From Sphingobacterium sp. SRCM116780 (lineage in GTDB: Bacteria > Bacteroidota > Bacteroidia > Sphingobacteriales > Sphingobacteriaceae), in the NCBI RefSeq assembly GCF_021442025.1, contig NZ_CP090446.1, forward strand, positions 1,426,001 to 1,490,000: a stretch of DNA of 64,000 nt. Reading direction: 5' to 3'. Positions 1-9,300 of the stretch are shown here, piece after piece (the first letter of the stretch is position 1; each line of letters begins with the position of its first letter). A program made the translations under genes and the position numbers. Under the pieces are notes generated by a model that was not told where the DNA came from, searched no databases, and worked only from the letters and a program-made list of their open reading frames with translations.

Positions 1-18
1 GAAAAAATTAAAAACAAA

Positions 19-198
19 ATGAACAAAGAGAAAAAAGAGTACATGAAACCTCAAATTGAAATTTTCAATATTTACATGGAAGAAGGTATTGCAACTGGAT
101 CAACAGCAACAGTATCTGTTGGAGGTCCTAATGGAAGTGCACAACCTGATATTTTCGATCAACCATTTGAAGAAAATAACCAAGACTTAGAATTTTAA
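19..198 (+). CDS. small ORF (59 aa) before a fimbrillin-like lipoprotein
   Basis: This 59-codon ORF ends 11 bases before the start of the large lipoprotein gene and probably shares its transcript. It has no signal peptide or membrane segment. It begins with a charged KEKKEY stretch, then an IEIFNIYMEEG segment, then an ATGSTATV turn, and ends in an acidic tail (EENNQDLEF). A second small ORF at 2610-2786 has the same architecture (length, EMEYGLATSS core, ENNLEL tail) and also precedes a related lipoprotein. From memory, short peptides of this look are common beside fimbrial and surface-lipoprotein genes in Bacteroidota, but I know no assigned function. A downstream in-frame ATG at 43 is an alternative start. 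The paired occurrence makes it likely to be real. Confidence 0.6.
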   Translation: MNKEKKEYMKPQIEIFNIYMEEGIATGSTATVSVGGPNGSAQPDIFDQPFEENNQDLEF

Positions 199-209
199 TA
201 AAATTAAAA

Positions 210-1823
210 ATGAAACTAATAAATCGAATGAAACCACATATATATAATAACAAATTTACGAGTATATCAGTCTTAATCTGTTTGTTGTTGACTACTCTCT
301 TTTTTGTGAGTTGTGACAAAAAAGAGAGCAACGATGTAAATGATAGCAATAAATCTGGTGCAGTTTCCATCAGTGTCAATAGCATTAAAGAACCCATGCT
401 TTTAACATCAGCTATTGGAGATGGACAATCCAAAAAGGCATCTATTCAAAAAACCAGTGCGGTGATAGGTTCAACATCGGGTACTGAACAAGATTTTGAA
501 AACTTTTCATGGTCTTTGTCCCCTGAAGTTACTTCTCAGCCGACGAATTCTGCTAGCTTAAACAGCAGTGGCTCTGTAAAAAAAGCAGCTGCTCAATTTG
601 TTGCTGGAGTTACAAGTATGGCAACTGGGAAAAAGTATAGGATATTGTTTTATGAAGTTCAGGGTGCTAATCAAATTTATCGTGCATCTGAAGAGATTTC
701 AGTCTCTGGAAGTCGTTATACCTTAAATCTTGCATCCAATGTAACCTACCACTGGTATGCTTATTCCTATAATGATGGAAATGCAATACCTCTTCCTTCG
801 GATGTAAATAATCCGGTAATTGCAACACGTACTGATGCTCCGTTTTTGTATGACGAAGGACAGATAACAACTAACGCGACAACAGAAAGCATGGTTGATA
901 TTCAATTTGAACATAAGATTTCGAAGATCGAAGTTAAAGTAGATGCATTACAGGTGTTTGCAAACAGTATTACGAGTATACAAGCAAATTTTGTTAACCT
1001 ACCGTTAACAACACAAGGTTTTGGGTTAAAAACAGGTACATTGAATAGTCCAGTACTCTCAACAGTAAACTACAATAATGCGGTTACATTTGTGAATGAA
1101 GCTTCTCCAGCAGTAAAAATATCCACAAATGTACTCTATACATCAACAGCTTTGACCAGTTTTCAGGTAAATTTTACAGAACTGACGATAAACAAATCAG
1201 GGAGTACAGTTAACTTAATTAATGCATCAAACCCAAAAGCTGCTGTAATTGGGAATTTCTCGACAAGTCCGGAAAGCCTAAGAAGAGGATTGGTTACATT
1301 GAAATATAAAGGTGGTGTGATTGGAAATACAGAATGGGCACAGGGACTTCTGTATTATGATCCAACAGATCCTACAAATCCATATAAAATTTCAGAACCA
1401 TTTTTAACGGCAACAATCCATTCATGTAATTATTACTGGAATTTCAATTCAATATATCCGAGAAGCATCACGAATCAATCGCTAGCTTATCCTGGTGATC
1501 CATGTTCAAAAGTCTTACCTGAAGGTACTTGGAAAACTCCAACCGTTCAAGATTTCAATGACTTAGGTCAAGGACATAATAGTAGTCCAGGAGTATGTTA
1601 CTTTAACGCAGCTGATGGTGAAAGAGTTTACTTTCATGAAAATGGCCATATTATTAATCCTGGCTGTAATGTAACCAATACAGATGATGGAAAATATTGG
1701 TCTTCAGAGTCTATAAATACTAATCATGGATCTGGTTTTGAAATCGATGAATCAGGTTTCTATCAAATAGAATCTGAAATCAAAGATTTTGCTAAAGGTA
1801 TCAGATGTATAAAGAATAATTAA
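210..1823 (+). CDS. fimbrillin-family / FISUMP-domain surface lipoprotein
   Basis: The 537-aa product has a type II signal peptide with lipobox FVSC and Cys35 as the probable lipidated residue. The body is beta-rich, Ser/Thr/Asn-rich and fimbrillin-like (about 40-380). The last ~150 residues carry the marks of the Fibrobacter succinogenes major paralogous (FISUMP) module: a DPC pair, PEGTWKTPT, YWSS and a terminal GIRCI. Such proteins are surface-exposed lipoproteins, some of them fimbrial accessory or tip subunits; the specific role here is unknown. It is about the same size as the lipoprotein at 2823-4493 and shares the segments KYRxLxY, WYAYSYN/WIAYSYN and RCxKN, so the two are paralogues. 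It is preceded by a small ORF and followed by a hairpin terminator. Confidence 0.75.
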   Translation: MKLINRMKPHIYNNKFTSISVLICLLLTTLFFVSCDKKESNDVNDSNKSGAVSISVNSIKEPMLLTSAIGDGQSKKASIQKTSAVIGSTSGTEQDFENFSWSLSPEVTSQPTNSASLNSSGSVKKAAAQFVAGVTSMATGKKYRILFYEVQGANQIYRASEEISVSGSRYTLNLASNVTYHWYAYSYNDGNAIPLPSDVNNPVIATRTDAPFLYDEGQITTNATTESMVDIQFEHKISKIEVKVDALQVFANSITSIQANFVNLPLTTQGFGLKTGTLNSPVLSTVNYNNAVTFVNEASPAVKISTNVLYTSTALTSFQVNFTELTINKSGSTVNLINASNPKAAVIGNFSTSPESLRRGLVTLKYKGGVIGNTEWAQGLLYYDPTDPTNPYKISEPFLTATIHSCNYYWNFNSIYPRSITNQSLAYPGDPCSKVLPEGTWKTPTVQDFNDLGQGHNSSPGVCYFNAADGERVYFHENGHIINPGCNVTNTDDGKYWSSESINTNHGSGFEIDESGFYQIESEIKDFAKGIRCIKNN

Positions 1824-1853
1824 TATCTCGTGTTAACAACTTAATCGATCTAT

Positions 1854-1905
1854 TAAAGGGTGGTCTCTGAAAACAGCATTTAGTTTAGTTTTTAAGATCG
1901 CCCTT
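1854..1905 (+). terminator. terminator after first lipoprotein unit
   Basis: An 11-bp stem (AAAGGGTGGTC with GATCGCCCTTT, two G-U pairs) closes a loop of about 28 bases and is followed by a T-rich tract. A close relative with the same GGTCTCTGAAAACAG loop start lies at 4518-4564, so the terminator was duplicated with the gene unit. Confidence 0.75.
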
Positions 1906-2609
1906 TATTTTGTTTCTAATTTATAATTGCATTCACTCGCTTGAATTTCTTAAGAGGAATTAGCTTTAAGATAACTCGGACTACTTGATTTTCATATATG
2001 TATGAGCTAACTTAAGAAAGGGGATACAATCTTGGAAAACCATTATGGGATTGATAACGTGTTGGTAAATCTTAAAGATCAATAAAATAAATTGAAAATA
2101 AATCATTAGAGAAGGTTTCTATGTAATACATAGCACTGGTTGTTTTGTATTGAGGTTCATCTTCTAGCATACTCATATCAAATAAACACACTTATTGTAT
2201 AACAAAATATCAAAATTGAGGTATAAATATCAAATAAAATTTTTATAATATTTTTATAAAAATTATGTAATTGATTGAAAATTGATTAGAAAAAAGGTTT
2301 TAGCATTTTATTTTTTTAACCAATAAAATACTCACCTATACTCAATTTTACAATAAAATGTAAAAATCACTATTTCTTGAAAAAAAATTGATCATACTTA
2401 TTCGTTTCACGACATGCTCTGGAAGGTAAATGAAATCTGTTGTGTCGTTTAAAGCCTACAAAAAAAATCGTGAGTAAAAGTGAGTGGCGTTTCTGTAGCA
2501 AGATGTATCTAATTTGTGTTGATCAAAATCAACTTAAACAAACCATTATTCTCTGTTTGTAGTTTACATCATTCCAAGTACCTACAAGAGAGGAAAAAAT
2601 TACTAAACA
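1906..2609. other. intergenic leader of second lipoprotein unit
   Basis: About 700 AT-rich bases with no convincing gene. Part of it (about 1985-2060) resembles the sequence after the second unit (about 4768-4845), both with a 'gaaaggg..tacaatc / gaaaggg..tgcaatcc' core followed by GATTG. This supports duplication of the flanks as well as the genes. The promoter for the small ORF at 2610 should lie near 2500-2590, but I see no full TTTG/TANNTTTG pair. Confidence 0.5.
2518..2533. promoter_or_regulatory. 6-4-6 inverted repeat, possible operator
   Basis: GTTGAT-CAAA-ATCAAC is a perfect 6-bp inverted repeat about 75 bases before the small ORF at 2610. It sits where a regulator of the lipoprotein unit could bind. 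The equivalent region of the first unit is outside the window, so conservation cannot be checked. Confidence 0.3.
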
Positions 2610-2786
2610 ATGGAAAAGAAAAAAGAGTATGTAGGTGCTATTTTAGAAGTAGTGTACCTAGAAATGGAATATGGTCTTGCCACTTCATCGGATAATATAT
2701 TAACCCCAGGGGGGGTGTATAACAATCCAGATATAGAAGAGTGGCAAGATAACGGACCAATAGGTGAAAATAATTTAGAACTGTAG
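2610..2786 (+). CDS. small ORF (58 aa) before second fimbrillin-like lipoprotein
   Basis: This 58-codon ORF starts MEKKKEYVGAILEVVYLEME, continues with a GLATSS turn, and ends in an acidic Asn-rich tail (GENNLEL). Its length, charge layout and position match the small ORF at 19-198. The stop is 36 bases before the downstream lipoprotein start. It has no signal sequence or transmembrane segment, so the product would begin in the cytoplasm unless exported by an unusual route. No function is known to me. The parallel with the first copy is the main evidence that it is a gene. Confidence 0.6.
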   Translation: MEKKKEYVGAILEVVYLEMEYGLATSSDNILTPGGVYNNPDIEEWQDNGPIGENNLEL

Positions 2787-2822
2787 TATTTTATTGATTT
2801 AAACTAATTTATTTATATAGAT

Positions 2823-4493
2823 ATGAATATGATATTAGGAAACACTCTGAATAGAAGTATAATGATCGCTATTCTGTTATCCAGTATAGTTTTATTATTT
2901 AGCTGTTCCAAAAATGATCAACAGAACGTCGTGAATAATGATAATGCTGTAATGAAAGTATTTGTTGCTGGTGTATTTGGTAATGAGACTTTGGTTAGCC
3001 AAACAGGTAATTCAAAAATAGGTCGTGCAAATTTATCCTCAACAGATGGAATCACAAAAGCAAGTGACGGTGAGACTATCAAATTACCAGAATTTGATGC
3101 TTTAATTTCGTTAAAACAGGACGGTTATGGTGTTTCACCTATTTCGCAATCATCAGGTACGCCAAGTATATCGAAAGGTATTCGTGCAAATGTACCAATG
3201 GGAAATGGCATGAAATACCGATTACTTTTGTATTTGGAAAATGGACAGTTTAGTAAATCGGTAGAGCTGACTGCCGGAACACCAGCAAATATCCCAGTAA
3301 GAGCAGGTGAAAAATATAGTTGGATTGCTTATTCATATAATACGACTGAACCCATTGCTGAAATTGTCAATGCTACCAATCCAAGCATTCCCACTTTTGT
3401 GACCAAAGAACTGTTACACGCAACAGGTCAAATTACAATTTCGTCAACAGTAGGAGCGAACGACTATTTGCCTATTACTTTTAAACGTAGGCTAGGTCGA
3501 GTAGCAGTAGAAATCAATGCAACAGGTATGTTTGCCAGAGATGTGATGCAGGCAGTTGTTTCTTTTGAACAAAATTATTTTAAAGAAGGGACTTTTAATC
3601 TGAAGACAGGTACCACATCAAACCTTACATCCCCAGTTGTTACCACAACTCTGGATGGTACGGCTCCAGAAAAAAATGTAAGAACTCTTTACTATTACAC
3701 AGCGGATACAGCTGCACTTATTGCTGACCTGAAAGTAAGATTACATTCTGTCAAAATCAAGAATGATGTTGGAACAGAGACAAACTATACACCAAATACT
3801 GTTTTCTCTTATACGAATAATAATACGGGTTTTACACCTGTAGCAGGAACCTCGCATACGGCTATCATCAATATTGTGCCGAGTGGCTCACCTGTAGGTC
3901 CAACAATTTGGGCACCAGGAAATCTGTATTATGATGCTGTAGCACCAGATGGCTACAAATACAAATTCAGGAGTGAGCCTTCCAATATATTCAACACGAC
4001 TACTGATGCAGCAGAAATGAACAAAGAATATTGGCAGTGGATGCCGGATGCTTTGGTTCCATATGTTGCAAATTATGTGCATTCTGTTACAGGTCCTCAT
4101 CAAGATCCATGTAGATTGGTTTATCCTCTTGGAAGATGGAGAATGCCTACAAGACAAGATTATCTAGACTTAATTGCGAATTCTACCAAAACAGTTGGAG
4201 AAAATACAACGGCTAAAAATCGTTATGTAACCTTTACCATTGCAGGAGGTTCTGTAACTTTCCCTTCTCTTGGTTACCGTGTTCAAGGAAATGGAGCCAT
4301 TGATGACTATAGATGGACTGGAACTGATCATAGAGCAATAGGGTATTACTGGACTTCTACACCACAATCGAGTAATGATGGTTATTACTTATTTATAAAT
4401 CAATATTATTCGAACTCTACTACATATGCTCTTGACGTTCAGGAAAATCTAGATGTGGAAAATGGTGCGAATATTCGTTGTGTAAAAAATTAG
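2823..4493 (+). CDS. fimbrillin-family / FISUMP-domain surface lipoprotein, paralogue
   Basis: The 556-aa product has a lipoprotein signal peptide ending LLFSC, with Cys28 as the likely acylated residue. Its centre is a beta-sandwich-like, Thr/Ser/Asn-rich fimbrillin region. The C-terminal FISUMP-like module shows DPC, PLGRWRMPT, a YYWTSTP block and a terminal NIRCVKN. It is a diverged paralogue of the gene at 210-1823 with the same order of landmarks. The start at 2823 (ATG AAT ATG) could equally be 2829; both give the same mature lipoprotein. A hairpin terminator follows 25 bases after the stop. It is probably anchored in the outer membrane and surface-exposed; ligand and partners are unknown. 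Confidence 0.75.
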   Translation: MNMILGNTLNRSIMIAILLSSIVLLFSCSKNDQQNVVNNDNAVMKVFVAGVFGNETLVSQTGNSKIGRANLSSTDGITKASDGETIKLPEFDALISLKQDGYGVSPISQSSGTPSISKGIRANVPMGNGMKYRLLLYLENGQFSKSVELTAGTPANIPVRAGEKYSWIAYSYNTTEPIAEIVNATNPSIPTFVTKELLHATGQITISSTVGANDYLPITFKRRLGRVAVEINATGMFARDVMQAVVSFEQNYFKEGTFNLKTGTTSNLTSPVVTTTLDGTAPEKNVRTLYYYTADTAALIADLKVRLHSVKIKNDVGTETNYTPNTVFSYTNNNTGFTPVAGTSHTAIINIVPSGSPVGPTIWAPGNLYYDAVAPDGYKYKFRSEPSNIFNTTTDAAEMNKEYWQWMPDALVPYVANYVHSVTGPHQDPCRLVYPLGRWRMPTRQDYLDLIANSTKTVGENTTAKNRYVTFTIAGGSVTFPSLGYRVQGNGAIDDYRWTGTDHRAIGYYWTSTPQSSNDGYYLFINQYYSNSTTYALDVQENLDVENGANIRCVKN

Positions 4494-4517
4494 ATACGAG
4501 TAATTGACCTACCTATC

Positions 4518-4564
4518 AAAGGGCGGTCTCTGAAAACAGTATTCAGTTTTTGGGACCGCCTTTT
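4518..4564 (+). terminator. terminator after second lipoprotein unit
   Basis: GGCGGTC pairs with GACCGCC, extended by flanking A and T runs, and closes a loop that begins TCTGAAAACAG as in the terminator at 1854-1905. A T-rich tail follows. Confidence 0.8.
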
Positions 4565-4567
4565 ACT

Positions 4568-5079
4568 TAGTCTTTATTTTGTGACAAAATGGACTGGTTG
4601 AAAAAGTAAAAATAGTTTATCTTAGAGCTGTATAACCAGCTAAAAGATTTATTTTATTAAGAAGATTTAGAACATAAGCTACTTAAATTGTTTGGTGTTC
4701 GAAATAGTTAAAATTTTATTTTGTAATCTATAGTGGAATAGTTTGCAAATAAGAATAAGTATAGCACTCATGTATATGAGTTATCTGTAGAAAGGGAATG
4801 CAATCCAATAAAAATCAGTATAGGATTGTCTGTTGATGGAGCGTAGCCAAAAACGCTGAATCAATAATGAATTTAAAGGGAGATTATTAGAAGTTGTTTA
4901 GTGATTTATCCTAATCATATGACTAGGATATCTTAAGTATAATTACTTTAAAAAATGCTGTAGCATGTATTGTTATTGTATGCAGGTAGTCACCACTTTA
5001 AAAAATTCTACTCAATGCTTACGCTATTTGCAAATAAAGGAGTTGTAAACAAATATTTTGAAATGAAGAAGGGCTGCAA
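4568..5079. other. intergenic, no gene seen
   Basis: About 510 AT-rich bases. The segment near 4768-4845 is a diverged copy of sequence at about 1985-2060 and contains a GCAATCC/GGATTGT hairpin. I see no coding signal and no remnant of a sensor domain in frame with the HTH gene that follows. Confidence 0.45.
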
Positions 5080-5529
5080 ATGTATGTATTGATTCTTTTC
5101 GTATGTATAAATACGGTATTTTATTTTATCTTCTTTAAGATATCTAATAAGAAAAATAAAGGGCTTAATAAAGCTATAGAAGAAGAGGTTAAAGGAGAAT
5201 CTTCGTATAGCGAGGAAGAGTCCATTACTGCAGAACAGATTGTGGAACTCTATGAACTTGCCAAACAAAATGATATTTCTTTTATGGTGAAATTCCAAGA
5301 ATGCTTTCCGCTATTCGTTCAAAAGTTAAATGAGGTGGCAGACCCTTCATTGAATTATGCGGAGTTGGAAATTTGTGCCTATACTAAATTAAGTTTCGCG
5401 ACAAAGGACATTGCCATATGTCGAAAAGATACGGTTAGATCGGTTGAGAATCGAAAGTACCGCATCAGAAAAAAGTTGAAAATAAGCTCGGATGTTGATT
5501 TTGTTCTGTGGATAACGACTTTTAAATAG
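5080..5529 (+). CDS. short membrane-anchored LuxR-type HTH protein
   Basis: The 149-aa protein has one N-terminal hydrophobic segment (about 2-19), an acidic linker, and a C-terminal helix-turn-helix (about 80-149). The HTH contains LNYAELEICAYTKLSFATKDIA followed by VRSVENRKYRIRKKL within the longer region, the layout of the LuxR-like effector domain that ends TPR-type regulators in Bacteroidota. Those proteins normally carry several hundred residues of TPR sensor before the membrane helix; here that part is missing and an in-frame TGA lies at 5059-5061. It may be a natural short form or the stub of a decayed regulator. Its position suggests a role in controlling the lipoprotein units, which is inference only. 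Confidence 0.55.
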   Translation: MYVLILFVCINTVFYFIFFKISNKKNKGLNKAIEEEVKGESSYSEEESITAEQIVELYELAKQNDISFMVKFQECFPLFVQKLNEVADPSLNYAELEICAYTKLSFATKDIAICRKDTVRSVENRKYRIRKKLKISSDVDFVLWITTFK

Positions 5530-5775
5530 TTCGTTACGCTTTAAATATATAAGTCTAAAATGGTCCAACACTATTCTGTATATACTTAATAATTATTTCT
5601 ATTCTTTTGTAGTTACCAATTGGTGACGTGTGACTAAAAGATTTCGGGAAGTTTGGCACTACATTTTGATACTTTGCTGTGTCCTACGGCTATGTTGGTG
5701 TTGACTTGCTCTTGCGTTCAAGAAAAATTGAAATAACTGAAACAAATAATTAGAAGGATGACAAATCTCCTTTTT

Positions 5776-6933
5776 CTAATTTCTTTTCTTCTTTTTTCCC
5801 ATCTTATTGATCCAGATCATATATCCTGTGATGGGTAGTGATGCGCATAAAAGACTGATGACAAATGCCAATATTTTAGTGGGCATGCCTCCTATATTTC
5901 CAGTATGGATATCATAGTTGAGCGATCCTAATTTATCCCCATAGGGTAGATTTTTACTCGATTTAATTTTTTGTAAACTTGCTGTGGTTTGGTCAAAATA
6001 TAGCCATTCGAATTGTCCACTTTGTTTTTCATTCATTCTGACTTGGATGTCAATTTCTGATTCTTTTTCTTTTTTTAAGCGAATGGATAGCATCTGTGCT
6101 GTTGGGTAACGCAATAGAGTATACGCAAAGGCATTATCTTGAACGTTAGGATATAGAGTCGGTAAAGGCATCGATAGCTTTGGTTTTTTGACAGCTGTTT
6201 TTGTGTTCGTTTCAAACATGTTGAAGACAGCGATATAGTTTTTTTTAAACCCTGGAAAGGCAAAGACAAGTCCAGTGATACCTAATACCAAAGCAAATAG
6301 TAAACTATAAAAACCAATAACATTGTGAAGATCATGATTCAGACGCTTCCATTTAACCTTACTGTCTAACCAAAAACTTCGTTTTATTTTTTTTCCTTTC
6401 CATTTTTTTGGCCACCATAGGACGATACCAGTCAATAAAATGAGGACAAAAATGGCAGTGGACCAAGCGACAACGGTATTACCATATTTTTTACCCAATA
6501 GGAGATTGAGGTGAAGTTGTAGCATCACTTGGAAAAATTCGGTTTTCGAATTCTCGATTGTTTGTACTTCTCCGGTATAAGGATTAACAAATACGCGTTT
6601 GTAATAGGTGTAATAGTTCCAATGACCAAAAGCTTGTTCATCGGTTTTTACGGCCCGAAATATCCAAGTCCGATTCTTGGTAGGATAGAGATCAACACGG
6701 CTGATTTTCTCTCCCTTCTCCAGACTTGCTTGTGCTTGGCGGATTAAATGGCTTAACGCAAGTGGTCGAGATGTTGTTGTCTCTGTTGTAATAAAGTATT
6801 TTTCAGGATACACCCATAGTTTAAGTTCATCATGAAAGGTATAGATACATCCTGTTAAACTTAGGATCAACACAACTATCCCACTCATGATACCCAACCA
6901 CTTATGCACCCATAGCACAGCTTTTTTTATCAT
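5776..6933 (-). CDS. PepSY-associated membrane protein, iron-uptake partner
   Basis: The 385-aa integral membrane protein has the PepSY_TM layout: an N-terminal helix (about 13-33) after KAVLWVHKWLGI, a periplasmic PepSY part, helices near 155-175 and 205-230 with the HDLHNVIGFYS motif, a second PepSY region, and a C-terminal helix before MGKKKKRN. In Bacteroidota such proteins are usually encoded beside siderophore-type TonB receptors and are thought to help ferric-siderophore reduction or handling at the inner membrane. Its ATG directly follows the TAG of the TonB receptor gene (TAG-ATG, no gap), so the two are translationally coupled and share the promoter at 9301-9330. Confidence 0.85.
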   Translation of the reverse strand: MIKKAVLWVHKWLGIMSGIVVLILSLTGCIYTFHDELKLWVYPEKYFITTETTTSRPLALSHLIRQAQASLEKGEKISRVDLYPTKNRTWIFRAVKTDEQAFGHWNYYTYYKRVFVNPYTGEVQTIENSKTEFFQVMLQLHLNLLLGKKYGNTVVAWSTAIFVLILLTGIVLWWPKKWKGKKIKRSFWLDSKVKWKRLNHDLHNVIGFYSLLFALVLGITGLVFAFPGFKKNYIAVFNMFETNTKTAVKKPKLSMPLPTLYPNVQDNAFAYTLLRYPTAQMLSIRLKKEKESEIDIQVRMNEKQSGQFEWLYFDQTTASLQKIKSSKNLPYGDKLGSLNYDIHTGNIGGMPTKILAFVISLLCASLPITGYMIWINKMGKKKKRN

Positions 6934-9267
6934 CTAGAATTTATAGTTTATGTTGAACGAAGCTAGCATACCTTGGCCTTTTACATATTCCTCATTTAGT
7001 GCACGGTATTGGCTGACAACGGGGAAATAATTTTTGTTAAAAAGATTTTCGATTCCTAGACCCAGTGACCATTGTTGATTGACTTGGTAATTTCCATTCA
7101 TATTAAACAGATCAATGGATTTAATCGTTCCCTCACTGTTTTTATATACGCCTTTATCATTAGGTAAAAAACGGTCACGTGAGCCAGTATGTACCCAAAA
7201 GAATTGGAAACTAAGTGGCTTGATTGGCGTGAAGTAAAGGTATGCAGTGGCTTTCAAAGGTGCTATACGAGAGCCATTGAGGTAAGTTTTTGTCCCATCT
7301 TCTTTTTTAGATTTACCTTCAACATAGGCCAGCGTTCCACCAACAGTAAATTGTCTGTTAAGATTGGCATTTAAGGCAATTTCATAGCCATATACATCCT
7401 CAGGAAGACGCTGTGCAGTTAAATACCCACCAACATCGACTAACTCAACACCCATTTTTGATGTACTATAATAATAGGATGCTGAAAGTTGGAAAATGCT
7501 ATAATTGCTTGAAAACCCGATTTCATAGTTGTTGGTTACAATTGGATCTGTGAGTATACTATCTAAGTCGTTATTTGTAGCTCGACGCACAATACGACCG
7601 AGTTCATTGATAGCAAACCCTTGTGAAAAACTTATAAATGGATTGAATACAGCATATTTATTATATCGCAATCCAGCATTGAAAGTTGCTCCTTTATAAG
7701 GAATTTTACCACCTTTAACCGCAATGCTCCCTTCGTTATTTGGGCCAGTGGCGATGGTGTTGAAGTCTTTGATCTTAACCGTTGCATTCTCATAACGTAC
7801 CCCACCTTTAAAGATTAAATTTTCGAAAAAATCAATTTTAATCTGCGCATAAGGAGCAAAATTGAGCATATCCATGTAAGGAATATAAACGCGTCCATCC
7901 GTCAGGTTTTGATCAGTAACATCGTTCAGTAAATCCAATCCGTATGTAATATCTGCTGGAGAGTGAAAAAATGTGAATGGCGTGTTCAGGTTAATACGCA
8001 ATCCTTTCTTTTCCGAATTGATCTGCGTTTGTCCTGGACCGTACCAAGCAGAAGCATTTTGGACATACCGATTCATGGAACGGAAAGTGTTATAATAAGC
8101 GGATGCTGTTAAGGAAGTTTGTCCGATGAGATTACTTTTAATATAGGTTAACATCGCATTGTGGTTGTAAGGTGTTCCGGCTGGTTTGCCAGGTTCTTCA
8201 CCTCGTATACCGATGGTCGGATTTTTTCCATATACACCCGTTTGACTAATGTAACGATTATGCTGATTGCTTCGGTAGAAATTGTAAACAGCTGTTAGAC
8301 TGGAGCTGCTGTCAATAGTATATCCGAGCTTAAAAAACGCATTATATTGATATGTATTAGATAATCCATCGGTTTGTCCTAAAGGTACACCATCAGCATC
8401 GCGTTGGAGTCCGGTATAATCTGCAGATCCACTGAGCGTATAGTTCCATTTTTCTTTTCTTCCAAAAAAGGTTTGACTAGCACGATAACCCATTGTTCCA
8501 TCTGGATGAACAGGATTGAAAGTTGTACGTAAAGTCGTCAATCCTTGTAGCACTGATGAAGTTACGGATGGAGTTCTGGTGATGTAATTGATAATACCTC
8601 CTGCAGAACCATTTCCATAAATAGAAGTTGCTCCTTTGATAACCTCAATACGTTCGATAACACTTGGATCGATCGTACGTAAATCTCGCTGACCGTTCAT
8701 TAAGGGTGTAGATTGCGGAATTCCATCAATTAAGACCAATACTGCACGTCCACGAAGCGTTTGCCCTGAATTGGTTGCTTTGTTGGTCGAGGTACCTAAT
8801 CCTGGGATTGTATTTCCCAAAATAGTGGAAAGATTGGTACTGATCTGACTTTGTGCTTCTATTTCTTTGGAATTTAAAATGGAAATCGATGAAGGAACTG
8901 TTGATATGCTTTCTGGTTTACGACCAGCAGTCACAACAATCTCATCTAAAACACGAGTGGTATTGAGCTGGAAGTAAATAGGGCTTTGAACGGTATCTAG
9001 GTTGATCGTCTTTTCTACTGGTGTAAATCCTGTATAAGAAACACGAATTTGAATGGGATTATTCCATGATCCTTTTTCTGTAACAAATCTTCCTTGTTGA
9101 TCTGAATATCCAGCTTTTTTACCGTTCAGTGTAATATTGACTTGACTCAGTGGTTTATTTTGTGGGTCTTTGATGACTACTTCAAATTGTTGTGCCCATG
9201 CGGTAGAATGACAAAAAAATAATATTCCTATTAAGGATAAAGCATAAAAAGTGGACGTACTTTTCAT
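6934..9267 (-). CDS. TonB-dependent siderophore-type receptor
   Basis: The 777-aa outer-membrane receptor has a signal peptide (cleavage near AWA-QQ), a carboxypeptidase-regulatory-like N-terminal domain (about 27-105), a TonB box-like LDEIVVTAGRKPES, a plug with GRAVLVLIDG and ERIEVIKGATSIYGNGSAGG, and a 22-strand-type barrel ending in ASFNINYKF. Length and motifs fit ferric-siderophore receptors rather than SusC. It is the first gene of a two-gene minus-strand operon with the PepSY protein. A good Bacteroidota promoter lies 34 bases upstream of the start. The ligand cannot be read from the sequence; iron chelates are inferred from the PepSY partner. Confidence 0.9.
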   Translation of the reverse strand: MKSTSTFYALSLIGILFFCHSTAWAQQFEVVIKDPQNKPLSQVNITLNGKKAGYSDQQGRFVTEKGSWNNPIQIRVSYTGFTPVEKTINLDTVQSPIYFQLNTTRVLDEIVVTAGRKPESISTVPSSISILNSKEIEAQSQISTNLSTILGNTIPGLGTSTNKATNSGQTLRGRAVLVLIDGIPQSTPLMNGQRDLRTIDPSVIERIEVIKGATSIYGNGSAGGIINYITRTPSVTSSVLQGLTTLRTTFNPVHPDGTMGYRASQTFFGRKEKWNYTLSGSADYTGLQRDADGVPLGQTDGLSNTYQYNAFFKLGYTIDSSSSLTAVYNFYRSNQHNRYISQTGVYGKNPTIGIRGEEPGKPAGTPYNHNAMLTYIKSNLIGQTSLTASAYYNTFRSMNRYVQNASAWYGPGQTQINSEKKGLRINLNTPFTFFHSPADITYGLDLLNDVTDQNLTDGRVYIPYMDMLNFAPYAQIKIDFFENLIFKGGVRYENATVKIKDFNTIATGPNNEGSIAVKGGKIPYKGATFNAGLRYNKYAVFNPFISFSQGFAINELGRIVRRATNNDLDSILTDPIVTNNYEIGFSSNYSIFQLSASYYYSTSKMGVELVDVGGYLTAQRLPEDVYGYEIALNANLNRQFTVGGTLAYVEGKSKKEDGTKTYLNGSRIAPLKATAYLYFTPIKPLSFQFFWVHTGSRDRFLPNDKGVYKNSEGTIKSIDLFNMNGNYQVNQQWSLGLGIENLFNKNYFPVVSQYRALNEEYVKGQGMLASFNINYKF

Positions 9268-9300
9268 TATTAATTTTATTTAGATTGAATTTAAATTGCT

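Noticed and set aside
128-433. Minus-strand open frame with hydrophobic stretches over the first lipoprotein gene
   Set aside because: It lies antisense over two supported genes, has no family motif, and its hydrophobicity mirrors the signal-peptide region on the other strand.
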